From Bradyrhizobium lupini (GTDB taxonomy: Bacteria > Pseudomonadota > Alphaproteobacteria > Rhizobiales > Xanthobacteraceae), in assembly GCF_040939785.1 (NCBI RefSeq), contig NZ_CP162553.1, positions 3,472,001 through 3,536,000 of the forward strand: a stretch of 64,000 nucleotides of DNA, written 5' to 3'. The notes beneath the pieces are model-generated. The model was not told the origin of the DNA. It saw only the letters and a program-made list of their open reading frames with translations, and did no database searches. How positions within the stretch are numbered: the stretch's first letter is position 1; each line of letters opens with the position of its first letter. The position numbers were made by a program, and so were the translations under genes. Shown here piece by piece: positions 44,391 through 52,060 of the stretch.

Positions 44391-44398
44391 TGCAAAGT
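44382..44398. promoter_or_regulatory. palindromic operator candidate at the uppS start, ACTTTG-N5-CAAAGT
   Basis: ACTTTG (44382-44387), spacer CATTG, CAAAGT (44393-44398): a perfect 6+6 palindrome overlapping the uppS initiation codon (44388-44390). The same architecture is found at 45454-45470 upstream of the first gene of this unit. Binding by the winged-helix regulator encoded between them is inferred. Confidence 0.6.
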
Positions 44399-44421
44399 CT
44401 CCGGTCAAAAAAGGGGGAGGA

Positions 44422-44796
44422 TCAGGTCGAGACGATACCGAGACGGCCGAGCGGCGCCGCCTCGCGGCCGGCAGCCTTGGCTGCGTCGCGCACCAGGCGT
44501 TCGAGCACGGCGAGATAGTCGAGGAAGCGGCGGCGGCCGGCCTTGGTCAGGCGGCAGGTCGTGTGCGGGCGATTGCCCTCATAGCCCTTGGTCACCTCGA
44601 CGAGGCCGGCTTCCTGGAGCACGGCGAGATGCCGGCTGAGATTGCCGTCGGTGAGGCCGCAGAGCTGCTTGAGATCGGCGAACGCCAGACCTTTCGGATG
44701 CGCCATCAGCGAGGTCAGAAGTCCGAGCCTCGCCTTCTCGTGGATCACGCGGTCCAGTCCTTCATAAGAGAAGGGTGCGCTGTCAATCTTCGACAT
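44422..44796 (-). CDS. winged-helix transcriptional regulator (ArsR/MarR-like, HTH_34 type)
   Basis: A 124-residue DNA-binding protein. The helix-turn-helix is [20 protein letters not shown] with the recognition helix continuing [20 protein letters not shown], then a wing ([20 protein letters not shown]) and a C-terminal dimerisation helix. There is no ligand-binding domain and no metal cysteines. ATG 44796 is six bases after GGGAG; ATG 44799 is closer. The start overlaps the end of the membrane-protein gene (stop at 44783), so the two are translationally coupled. Candidate operators lie on both sides of this unit. Confidence 0.88.
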   Translation of the reverse strand: MSKIDSAPFSYEGLDRVIHEKARLGLLTSLMAHPKGLAFADLKQLCGLTDGNLSRHLAVLQEAGLVEVTKGYEGNRPHTTCRLTKAGRRRFLDYLAVLERLVRDAAKAAGREAAPLGRLGIVST

Positions 44797-45400
44797 CATG
44801 GTCTCCCGATGCGAAATACAGAATGCCCGCCATCACCGATTGCCCGATCACGAAGGGCAGGCCCATGGTCCATGGCGACAGCGTATGGGTCTGGCTCGCG
44901 AGCACCACCACCGCAAAGCCGGATATGAAATACCAGGCGCCGGCGAGCGCCACGGTGCGCGGCAGCGAACGGACGGAGGCAAAAATGCCGAGCGACACCA
45001 GGATCTGCCACAGGCCCGGCAGCAGCCACAGCATTTCGCCCGCGAACTTCCACATCACCACCGCAAGCAGCACACCGGCAACGCCAGCGGGCAGGAATTG
45101 CTCGACGGCCTGGTGGATCATGGCATCAGCGAGGCCCGAATGATGGCGGCGCGAACGCGCGCGCATCTCGATGCCGATGATCAGGCCGGAGAGCGCGGCG
45201 GCAATGAACCAGCCGAAGAAGAAGCCGAGCGGTTCGCTGGTGGCATCACCAAGCAGCCAGAATTCCAGGATCGCGGTGAGAAGCGCGACCGCGCCGGTCG
45301 CGGCCATCGTCGCCGGGCCGTAACCGCGAAATGCCGTGCCTGCCGCAATCTGGCTGCGGATCGCCACGATGTCGGCCAGTGCCTTGTCGAGATCGCGCAT
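44783..45400 (-). CDS. integral membrane protein of unknown function
   Basis: A 205-residue protein with about six hydrophobic segments: TMAATGAVALLTAILEFWLL, FFFGWFIAAALSGLIIGIEM, FLPAGVAGVLLAVVMWKFAG, LWLLPGLWQILVSLGIFASV, TVALAGAWYFISGFAVVVLA and PWTMGLPFVIGQSVMAGILY. A short cytoplasmic N-terminus (RDLDKALADIVAIRSQIAAG) looks helical. No transporter motif is recognisable. It is the first gene of the three-gene unit with the regulator and uppS. ATG 45400 is chosen; a TTG at 45412 is the alternative. Such membrane-protein/regulator pairs often sense envelope or lipid state, but this is inference. Confidence 0.75.
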   Translation of the reverse strand: MRDLDKALADIVAIRSQIAAGTAFRGYGPATMAATGAVALLTAILEFWLLGDATSEPLGFFFGWFIAAALSGLIIGIEMRARSRRHHSGLADAMIHQAVEQFLPAGVAGVLLAVVMWKFAGEMLWLLPGLWQILVSLGIFASVRSLPRTVALAGAWYFISGFAVVVLASQTHTLSPWTMGLPFVIGQSVMAGILYFASGDHDVED

Positions 45401-45451
45401 TGGCAACGCCAAAACCTCGCTCCGCCTATCCCTGCCGGGTCTATCCGTCCG

Positions 45452-45489
45452 TTACTTTGTACCGCAAAGTATATCGGATTGCAAAGTAA
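45452..45489. promoter_or_regulatory. palindromic operator candidate upstream of the membrane-protein/regulator/uppS unit
   Basis: ACTTTG (45454-45459), spacer TACCG, CAAAGT (45465-45470), then another CAAAGT half-site at 45482-45487, 17 bp further on. TTACTTTG (45452-45459) and CAAAGTAA (45482-45489) form a wider perfect inverted repeat. It lies about 50 bp upstream of the ATG at 45400, a position suited to repression or autoregulation. Confidence 0.6.
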
Positions 45490-45599
45490 AGGCAAGTCCC
45501 GAAGGTCGCCCGAGAGGATCCGTCCTCAACAGACAACTGCCGGTTGCGCGAGACGTCCTCCCGCAGATAAGATGCGCGCGAACGCGCTGGGGGGAGAGT

Positions 45600-46847
45600 A
45601 TGTGGCTTAAGTCATTCATCGTTGCGTCATTATTGCAGGTGAGCGTCGTCACCGCAGCACAGGCAGCCGGCCCATTCGGCAGCGTCAAAATCGGCAATTG
45701 GGTCGGCGGCGCGTTCAGCAATGACGAAACGGGAGCCTTTTCGCATTGTGCCGCGACGGCGCCTTATGCCAACGGCGTCATTCTCGTCGTCGGCCAGAAT
45801 GCTGGGGGCTCGTGGATCTTGAGCTTTGCCAGTCCCAGCTACCGCTTCAAGCAGGGCGAGAACGCCGCGATCGACGTCATCTTTGACGGACACGAGCAGG
45901 CCAGACTGTTCGCCACGGCCAACCAGACGAACATGCTCAGCTCCGTCATGCCTGCCAACGTGGTACGAACGTTTCAGAAGGCAAGCCTGATGGTCGCGAC
46001 GAGCGGCCGCACCGTGCTGAATTTCGACCTGACCTCGGCCGGGCCCGTGATTGCGGCACTGGCCAATTGCGTCACCAAGGTGAAAGCCGACGGGCTCGAC
46101 AAGGCCGGCGACTTCACCAAGATCGCCGCCAAGCCGCAGCCAGCGCCGGACAAGCAGGGACCGCCAGCCAACGGCAGCAAACCTGCCAGAGCCAAGAGCG
46201 GCACCGGGTTCGTCGTGAGTGCCAGCGGACACGTCGTCACCAATAACCATGTGATCAATGGCTGCATCGGCGACATCAAGGGCAATCTCACGGGCGAAGC
46301 CGGAATGGTTTTGCGCGTGGTGTCGAGCGACGCCAACAACGACCTCGCGTTGCTGCAGGCGCCGTCGACGACCATGTTCAAGGAGTTCGCCCGGATCCGC
46401 GACCGCTCGATCCGCTCCGGCGATTCCGTCGTCGCGATCGGCTTTCCCTTCCATGGGCTGCTGACTTCGGACTTCACCGTCACGACCGGCATCGTCAGCT
46501 CGCTCAGCGGCATGCGCAACGATTCGCGTTTCCTGCAAATCAGTGCGCCGGTGCAGCCCGGCAATAGCGGCGGCCCGCTGTTCGACACCACCGGGCAGAT
46601 CGTTGGCGTCGTTACGGGAAAGCTGGACGGATTACGGATGGCCGCTGCGACCGGCAACATCCCCGAAAACATCAACTTCGCGATCAAGACCGGCGCGTTG
46701 CGCGACTTCCTCGACAACTCCGTGGTGCCTTACCAGACTGCCGAACCGAAAGGCGAGATCAAGACCACAGACATCGCGGGCAATGCGCGGCCCTACACGA
46801 TGCTGATCTCATGCAACGGAATCGAGCAGGCCGACGCGAAGCGGTAG
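45600..46847 (+). CDS. exported trypsin-like serine protease (S1C/DegP-like catalytic domain)
   Basis: A 415-residue protein with signal peptide WLKSFIVASLLQVSVVTAAQ cut near AQAA. The N-terminal 180 residues are an extra beta-rich domain (FGSVKIGNWVGGAFSNDETG, with two Cys) not found in DegP. After a Pro/Lys linker the protease domain carries the triad: His in VTNNHVINGC, Asp in NNDLALLQAP and Ser in VQPGNSGGPLFD. There is no PDZ domain. ATG 45600 follows GGGGGAGAG. The gene is divergent from the membrane-protein unit, with the CAAAGT palindrome in between, so shared control is possible. Confidence 0.9.
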   Translation: MWLKSFIVASLLQVSVVTAAQAAGPFGSVKIGNWVGGAFSNDETGAFSHCAATAPYANGVILVVGQNAGGSWILSFASPSYRFKQGENAAIDVIFDGHEQARLFATANQTNMLSSVMPANVVRTFQKASLMVATSGRTVLNFDLTSAGPVIAALANCVTKVKADGLDKAGDFTKIAAKPQPAPDKQGPPANGSKPARAKSGTGFVVSASGHVVTNNHVINGCIGDIKGNLTGEAGMVLRVVSSDANNDLALLQAPSTTMFKEFARIRDRSIRSGDSVVAIGFPFHGLLTSDFTVTTGIVSSLSGMRNDSRFLQISAPVQPGNSGGPLFDTTGQIVGVVTGKLDGLRMAAATGNIPENINFAIKTGALRDFLDNSVVPYQTAEPKGEIKTTDIAGNARPYTMLISCNGIEQADAKR

Positions 46848-46919
46848 CGGCAACGCGGGCCGGCTGGAGGCGTCGAGCCTATACGAGGCGCTCCAACCGG
46901 GCTGAAGTCAGCCAGCTCG

Positions 46920-47198
46920 CTAGTACGGCGCGACGGGGCGCGGCCGCCGGTGCGATCGCGGTTGCGCCGGAGAAACCTGGCTGTAGGCAAAGCGGGGATT
47001 GCGATCGCAGTACAGCAGCCGGCCGGACACGCTGGCTTGGCATTGTTCATAGCTGCTGTAGGAGCATTCCCCCGGATAATCATACTCACCGCCCTGGGCA
47101 CACCAAGGATAGTCGCGCGCCGCTGCCGGCGTAACCGTCGCGAAGCCGGCAAGGGCCGTCACGCCGAGTGCCACCAGCACCAATTGCGTCTTACGCAT
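46920..47198 (-). CDS. DUF3551 family exported small protein
   Basis: A 92-residue secreted protein: signal peptide RKTQLVLVALGVTALAGFAT ending at AAA, then RDYPWCAQGGEYDYPGECSY and SYEQCQASVSGRLLYCDRNP, the Cys/Tyr pattern of DUF3551 (four cysteines, probably two disulphides), and a short Pro/Arg tail. The family is abundant in Bradyrhizobium and its function is unknown. ATG 47198 has GGAGAGGAG upstream. Confidence 0.92.
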   Translation of the reverse strand: MRKTQLVLVALGVTALAGFATVTPAAARDYPWCAQGGEYDYPGECSYSSYEQCQASVSGRLLYCDRNPRFAYSQVSPAQPRSHRRPRPVAPY

Positions 47199-47290
47199 GA
47201 TCTACTCCTCTCCTCACAGCGCATCATACGCGCCATATACCCATCAGGTTTCACGAAGCCGCTTTATTCCAGCTCAATGGCACGGCATCC

Positions 47291-47322
47291 AAGAAAAAAA
47301 GCCCTGCCGAACGGCAGGGCTC
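47291..47322 (-). terminator. rho-independent terminator of the TctC-type gene
   Basis: On the minus strand the hairpin GCCCTGCCG-TTC/loop-CGGCAGGGC (plus 47301-47320) is followed by TTTTTTTCTT (plus 47300-47291). Placed 25 bases after the stop at 47346, it ends transcription of that gene. Confidence 0.92.
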
Positions 47323-47345
47323 CATTCCCGGACATCACAAGATCG

Positions 47346-48320
47346 CTACTCGACCTTCAGGCCGGCGAACTCGACCACCTTCTTCCATTTCTCGGTCTCG
47401 GCCTTGATCTCGTCGCCGAACGCCTCGGGCGTCTGCGCCCGCGGCTCGCCGCCGAGCTCGACCAGGCGCTTGGCCATGTCCGGCTCCTTTATCAGCGTGT
47501 TGATCTCGCTGTTGAGCTTGGCGATGATCTCCTTGGGCGTGTTCTTCGGCGCCCCCATGCCGAACAGCGCGCTCGCCTCATAGCCCTTCACGGTCTCGCC
47601 GATCGCCGGCACGTCGGGCAGCTGCGGCGAGCGCTCCGCCGTGGTGACGCCGATGGCGCGGAGCGAGCCGGAGCGGATGTGCTGGATGATCGAGGGCATG
47701 TTGTCGAAGATCACCTGCACCTGGCCGCCGAGCATGTCGGTGATCGCGGGTGCGGCGCCGCGATAGGGCACGTGCTGCATCTTGCAGCCCGTCAGCGCCA
47801 TGAACATCTCGCCGGACAGATGCACCGAGGTGCCGTTGCCCGAGGAGGCCATGTTGACCTTGCCGGGGTTGGCCTTCACGTATTCGATGAACTCGGCGAC
47901 GGTCTTGGCCGGCACGTCCTTGTTGACGGTCATCACGTTCGGCACGCGCTGGAACGAGGCGACCGGCGCGATGTCGCGCACGAAGTTGAACTTCAGGCTG
48001 GTGTAGAGCGAGGCGTTGATGAAGTTGGCCGGATTGACCAGTTGCAGCGTGTAGCCGTCGGGTTCGGCGTTGACGACCGATTCGGTGGCGATATTGTTGC
48101 CGGCACCCGGCTTGTTTTCGATCACGAATTGCTGGCCGAACTTCTCCGACAACCGCTGGCCGATCAGGCGCGCCAGGATGTCGGTGGCTCCGCCCGGCGG
48201 ATAGCCGACCACCCATTTCACCGGATGGGTCGGGTAATCGGCGGCAAGGGCCTTCGACAGCGGGCTGGCTGCAAGCGGACTGGCGGCGAGCAGGCTCAGC
48301 GCGGTACGGCGTGTGATCAT
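47346..48320 (-). CDS. tripartite tricarboxylate transporter substrate-binding protein (Bug/TctC family)
   Basis: A 324-residue periplasmic binding protein. A signal peptide (ITRRTALSLLAASPLAASPL, possibly Tat-type) is followed by DYPTHPVKWVVGYPPGGATD and RLIGQRLSEKFGQQFVIENK, the Bug-family opening. ASSGNGTSVHLSGEMFMALT and VPYRGAAPAITDMLGGQVQV are the usual binding-loop motifs. The start is ATG 48320. No TctA/TctB membrane genes are adjacent, as is common for Bug proteins. The ligand is an unknown carboxylate. A strong terminator follows. Confidence 0.93.
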   Translation of the reverse strand: MITRRTALSLLAASPLAASPLSKALAADYPTHPVKWVVGYPPGGATDILARLIGQRLSEKFGQQFVIENKPGAGNNIATESVVNAEPDGYTLQLVNPANFINASLYTSLKFNFVRDIAPVASFQRVPNVMTVNKDVPAKTVAEFIEYVKANPGKVNMASSGNGTSVHLSGEMFMALTGCKMQHVPYRGAAPAITDMLGGQVQVIFDNMPSIIQHIRSGSLRAIGVTTAERSPQLPDVPAIGETVKGYEASALFGMGAPKNTPKEIIAKLNSEINTLIKEPDMAKRLVELGGEPRAQTPEAFGDEIKAETEKWKKVVEFAGLKVE

Positions 48321-48445
48321 CTCAAGGGTTCTCCCAACGTGTTGTTCTTGAAGCCAGATAGCTTGAAAATGGCGTCGGCGCGGTTGTAACAAAGCTTGCC
48401 GCAGGCGGAAAGTACACGGGGCGCATCACGACGAAAGGATAAGGC

Positions 48446-48865
48446 ATGGCGGTCAAGGTCGAAGCCCTCGATCATCTCGTGATCAACGTCGCGGACGTCG
48501 CAGTGACCGCCGAGTGGTACGGCAAGATTCTCGGCATGGAAGTCAAGGTGTTCGACCCCGGCGGCGGCAAAGCGCCGCGGACGTCGCTACAATTCGGTAA
48601 CCAGAAGATCAACGTCCGGCCGCGCGATGCCGACAAGGTGGAGTGGTTCACCGCGGACCACCAGACCGCCGGCAGCGAGGATCTGTGCTTCCTCACCTCC
48701 GCCAGCCCCGACGAGGTGGTGGCGCATTTGAAGGCACATGGCGTTGCGATCGAAGAGGGCCCGATTCCCAAGCAGGGCGCCCGCGGCACGCTGCGCTCGG
48801 TCTATTGCAGGGATCCGGATGGCAGCCTGATCGAGATTTCGTCATACGAGGACGGCGGCCGGTAA
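48446..48865 (+). CDS. VOC (glyoxalase/bleomycin-resistance) superfamily protein
   Basis: A 139-residue VOC protein of two beta-alpha-beta-beta-beta modules: VEALDHLVINVADVAVTAEW with the first metal-type His, and GTLRSVYCRDPDGSLIEISS with the Glu near the C-terminus. It resembles virulence-protein STM3117-like VOC members. The actual substrate is unknown. ATG 48446 is preceded by AAAGGATAAGGC. It is followed by an acyl-CoA ligase gene 107 bp downstream on the same strand. Confidence 0.88.
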   Translation: MAVKVEALDHLVINVADVAVTAEWYGKILGMEVKVFDPGGGKAPRTSLQFGNQKINVRPRDADKVEWFTADHQTAGSEDLCFLTSASPDEVVAHLKAHGVAIEEGPIPKQGARGTLRSVYCRDPDGSLIEISSYEDGGR

Positions 48866-48972
48866 GGCCAAGCCGCCTGCCCCACGCACCGTCGCATGAG
48901 GGCTGAGAGAGCAGGAAGACGCAATCATCAAAACGCGGCCGCCGGCAAGATGCAGGCTGCACGGGAGGACAT

Positions 48973-50553
48973 ATGCCGACTTCGCAAGCCGCCGCCGGAA
49001 TCGTCGGCCCATTCGACGGGCTCGATGTGCCCTGGCTGCTGAAGATGCGGGCTGACGTGCGCAGCTCACATCCGTTCCTGATCTGGGCGCCGTTCGACGC
49101 GCCTGCGCGGCGCTGGAGCTATGGCGAGTTTCACGAGCGGGTCGGCGCGCTCGCGGCGGGACTGACGAAGCGCGGCGTGAAGCCGGGCGAATATGTGCTC
49201 ATTCACCTCGACAATTGCATCGAGGCGCTGCTGGCCTGGTTCGCCTGTGTCGAACTCGGCGCCATCGCGGTGACCACCAACACGCGCTCGGCGCCGGCCG
49301 AACTCGACTATTTTGCCGATCATTGCGGCGCGGTCGCCGGGATCACACAGCCGGCCTATGCCGAGATCGTCGCGCAGAATTGCCGCAACATCCGCTGGAT
49401 GGCGGTGACTTCGCACGATGCGGGCGCGCCGCCCGAGAACCCGGTCTCACGCGGCGACAGCTTTGAGGAGCTGTTCGCCGACAGCGCCGACCGTCCCAGG
49501 CGCGCGATCGATCCGCTCGCGCCGTGCAGCGTCCAATACACCTCGGGCACGACATCGCGCCCCAAGGCGGTGCTGTGGACCCACGCCAACGCGCTGTGGG
49601 GCGCCAAGATCAACGCCGCGCACGAAGACCTGCACGCAAGCGACGTGCATCAGGCCTATCTGCCGCTGTTCCACACCAACGCGCTGGCCTATTCGATGCT
49701 GGCGACGCTATGGGTCGGCGCCACCTGCGTGATCCAGCCGCGCTTTTCCGCCAGCCGGTTCTGGGGCGCTGCGCGCGAGCACGGCTCGACCTGGACCTCG
49801 ACGATCCCGTTCTGCATGAAGGCGCTGCTCGAACAGGACATCCCGCGCGATCACAAATTCCGTTTGTGGGGCACCGCGATCAACGAGCCGCCGGCCTTCG
49901 CCGCCTTCGGCGTCAAGATCATCGGCTGGTGGGGCATGACCGAGACCATCACCCACGGCATCGTCGGCGAGATCGACCAGCCCAACATCCCGATGTCGAT
50001 CGGCCGCGCCGCGCCGGAATATGAAATCCGCATCACCGACGACGACGGGCGGCCGACCGAAATCGACGGCACCGGAAATCTCTCGATCAAGGGCATTGTC
50101 GGCCTGTCGCTGTTCGCCGCATATCTGCACAACGAAAAGGCGACGCGCGAGAGCTTCGACGAGCACGGCTTCTTTCTCACCGGTGACCGCGTGGGGCGGC
50201 TGGAGAACGGCTACATTCGCTTCGCAGACCGCAGCAAGGACATGCTGAAGGTCGGCGGCGAGAACGTCGCCGCGTCGGAGATCGAGCAGGTGGTCGCACT
50301 GGTCCCCGGCGTGCGCGAGGCCGCCGTGGTGGCGAAGACGCATCCGATGCTGGACGAGGTGCCGGTCGTCTTCGTCATCCCGCAGGGTGGCGTCGCCGCT
50401 GCGCGGCCCGATCTGCACGAGGCCGTGATGGCCGCCTGCCGCGCCGGCCTCGCCGACTTCAAGGTGCCGCGCGAGATCCGCTTCGTCGACGACATGCCGC
50501 GCTCGACGCTGGAGAAGGTGGCGAAGGCGGAGCTGAGGAAGATGGTGGGGTAG
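48973..50553 (+). CDS. AMP-forming acyl-CoA synthetase / ligase
   Basis: A 526-residue ANL-superfamily enzyme. The phosphate-binding motif is VQYTSGTTSRPKAVLWTHAN, followed by YLPLFHTNALAYSM; A5 is IIGWWGMTETITHGIV, A7 FFLTGDRVGRLENGYI and A8 RSKDMLKVGGENVAASEIEQ, with the catalytic Lys in RSTLEKVAKAELRK. It activates a carboxylic acid to its CoA thioester; substrate class unresolved (crotonobetaine/carnitine-CoA ligase-like by overall feel). ATG 48973 follows GGGAGGA. It may form a unit with the VOC gene. Confidence 0.92.
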   Translation: MPTSQAAAGIVGPFDGLDVPWLLKMRADVRSSHPFLIWAPFDAPARRWSYGEFHERVGALAAGLTKRGVKPGEYVLIHLDNCIEALLAWFACVELGAIAVTTNTRSAPAELDYFADHCGAVAGITQPAYAEIVAQNCRNIRWMAVTSHDAGAPPENPVSRGDSFEELFADSADRPRRAIDPLAPCSVQYTSGTTSRPKAVLWTHANALWGAKINAAHEDLHASDVHQAYLPLFHTNALAYSMLATLWVGATCVIQPRFSASRFWGAAREHGSTWTSTIPFCMKALLEQDIPRDHKFRLWGTAINEPPAFAAFGVKIIGWWGMTETITHGIVGEIDQPNIPMSIGRAAPEYEIRITDDDGRPTEIDGTGNLSIKGIVGLSLFAAYLHNEKATRESFDEHGFFLTGDRVGRLENGYIRFADRSKDMLKVGGENVAASEIEQVVALVPGVREAAVVAKTHPMLDEVPVVFVIPQGGVAAARPDLHEAVMAACRAGLADFKVPREIRFVDDMPRSTLEKVAKAELRKMVG

Positions 50554-50571
50554 CACGAGCGATTACCACAA

Positions 50572-50694
50572 CGTCGTCCTGGCGAACGCCAGGACCCATA
50601 CCGCGTGATCTATGCAATGGGCCGGATGGTCGTTGCCACAGTGTTCGCCAAACGAGCGCTCGGGGTAATGGGTCCTGGCTTTCGCCAGGACGAC
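50572..50694. repeat. dispersed palindromic repeat, GTCGTCCTGG family, copy 3
   Basis: 123 bp; left arm CGTCGTCCTGGCGAACGCCAGGACCCAT and right arm GGGTCCTGGCTTTCGCCAGGACGAC, the same termini as copies at 16059 and 18011 but a different centre. It lies between the convergent acyl-CoA ligase and HD-GYP genes. Confidence 0.85.
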
Positions 50695-50701
50695 ACCGAG
50701 C

Positions 50702-51796
50702 TCAGAACGACCCCAGCGCCACCGGGCGGAACGCTTGCAACAGCTGCTGGTCCAGCTTGCCGCCCATGCCCTCCATCATCGCAAACGCGCGCGAGTGGGT
50801 GAAGGGCATGCGATAGGCGCGCTTCTCCACGAGTGCCGCGTAGATGTCGACGATCGTCGTGACCCGCACGATATCGCTGATCTGGTTCGACGAGAGATTG
50901 TTGGGATAGCCCGAGCCGTCGAGGAATTCGTGGTGATGCAGCACGACGTCCAGCATCTCCGGCGGAAAGCCGCCTTGAGCCGCGAGCGCGTCATAGCCGC
51001 GGCGCGGATGCTGGCGGACTTCGGCCATCTCCTCGTCGGTGAGCTTGCCGGCCTTGTCGAGCAGCGCGGAGGGAACGAACGCCTTGCCAACGTCGTGCAG
51101 CAGCGCGGCACGGGTCAGCCGGCGCTGGTCGTCCTCGCGCATGCCGAGGTGCTGGGCGAAGGAGACCGCAAATCCGGTCACGAACAGGCAATGCCGGTAG
51201 CTGCCGACATGGTGGCAGCCAACCGTGGTGAGCCACTCGCGCAGCGAGGAGTGCTTGATCGCCTTCAGGATCTTGCTCTCGGCGGCGATGATGTCGTCGA
51301 AGGTCAGGGGTACGCCGAGCGGCAGCTTCTCGAACATCTTCTTCAGTACCGCGTGCGCGGCCTCGACGCCGCGATTGAGCGTCTTGCCGCGATCGGTCGC
51401 GTCATAGACGGCGGTGTCGGGGAAGGCCGCACGGATGCGCTGCAGGATGTCCTCGGGCTGAAGCGGCCGCGAGATGGTGTCGGTGGCGCCCAGCGCCCAG
51501 GCCTGCATGGTGCCGTGATGCAGGGCGTCCGCAAGCACGAACAGACGAGGCATGGCGCGATAGGCGTCGCCGCGCAGCTTGTTGCGCACCCGCTGCACGC
51601 TGTCGGGCGAGCGCAGATTGATGTCGACCACGAGGCCGGAGAGATCGCGCGAGGGCTGCTCGGGGAGCTCCTGCGTCGTTACAGTGGCAACGTCGCCGAC
51701 CGCCTTGAGAATGCTGGCGAGCTCGGTGCTCTCGTCGCTCCGGTCGGAGGCGAGCAGAAGCCGGCGTTTGGCGGCGGGTTTGGCTGAGGCGTTCAT
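50702..51796 (-). CDS. HD-GYP domain protein (putative c-di-GMP phosphodiesterase)
   Basis: A 364-residue protein. Residues 10-125 resemble a degenerate receiver domain (LLLASDRSDESTELASILKA, then SGLVVDINLRSPDSVQRVRN). The HD-GYP domain has the metal motif RAALLHDVGKAFVPSALLDK, then EVRQHPRRGYDALAAQGGFP, and HHHEFLDGSGYPNNLSSNQI with the GYP triplet. All expected His/Asp ligands appear intact, so hydrolysis of c-di-GMP is likely. ATG 51796. Single gene, unlinked to the GGDEF/EAL cluster. Confidence 0.92.
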   Translation of the reverse strand: MNASAKPAAKRRLLLASDRSDESTELASILKAVGDVATVTTQELPEQPSRDLSGLVVDINLRSPDSVQRVRNKLRGDAYRAMPRLFVLADALHHGTMQAWALGATDTISRPLQPEDILQRIRAAFPDTAVYDATDRGKTLNRGVEAAHAVLKKMFEKLPLGVPLTFDDIIAAESKILKAIKHSSLREWLTTVGCHHVGSYRHCLFVTGFAVSFAQHLGMREDDQRRLTRAALLHDVGKAFVPSALLDKAGKLTDEEMAEVRQHPRRGYDALAAQGGFPPEMLDVVLHHHEFLDGSGYPNNLSSNQISDIVRVTTIVDIYAALVEKRAYRMPFTHSRAFAMMEGMGGKLDQQLLQAFRPVALGSF

Positions 51797-51944
51797 GGCT
51801 TCCCCAAGAGCACGGGCGTGTTTCGGGCAAAAGCCTAAGCCGGATCAGGTTCTCCGGCCCTTAAGAGGCGTGCTCAATGGAACCCTGCGGAATCTGGGAC
51901 AATTTTACGGAATTCGCGTCCCCGGCGGTTCCAATCAAAAACCT

Positions 51945-51968
51945 CGAAAACAACCCCATGCACAGTAG
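51945..51968 (+). repeat. 24-nt dispersed repeat, copy 2
   Basis: Identical over 24 nt to 7962-7985 and in the same orientation, again after an A-rich stretch (AATCAAAAACCT). The surrounding 260 bp between the HD-GYP and oxidoreductase genes contain no supported gene. Confidence 0.8.
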
Positions 51969-52005
51969 AGATGTGGTTGCAAACACAGAGCTTTTTTAAC
52001 GACGA

Positions 52006-52032
52006 ATCCGCCGGGGGCTGCCCCCGGCGGAT
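52006..52032 (-). terminator. strong hairpin downstream of the molybdenum-enzyme operon
   Basis: ATCCGCCGGGGGC (52006-52018) and GCCCCCGGCGGAT (52020-52032) are perfect complements around one base. It begins 29 bases after the large-subunit stop (52061). On the minus strand no T-run follows; on the plus strand it is preceded by TTTTTT. Probable transcription end or 3'-end stabiliser. Confidence 0.6.
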
Positions 52033-52060
52033 CATGTCAGGTCAACAATCGCAACCAGCC

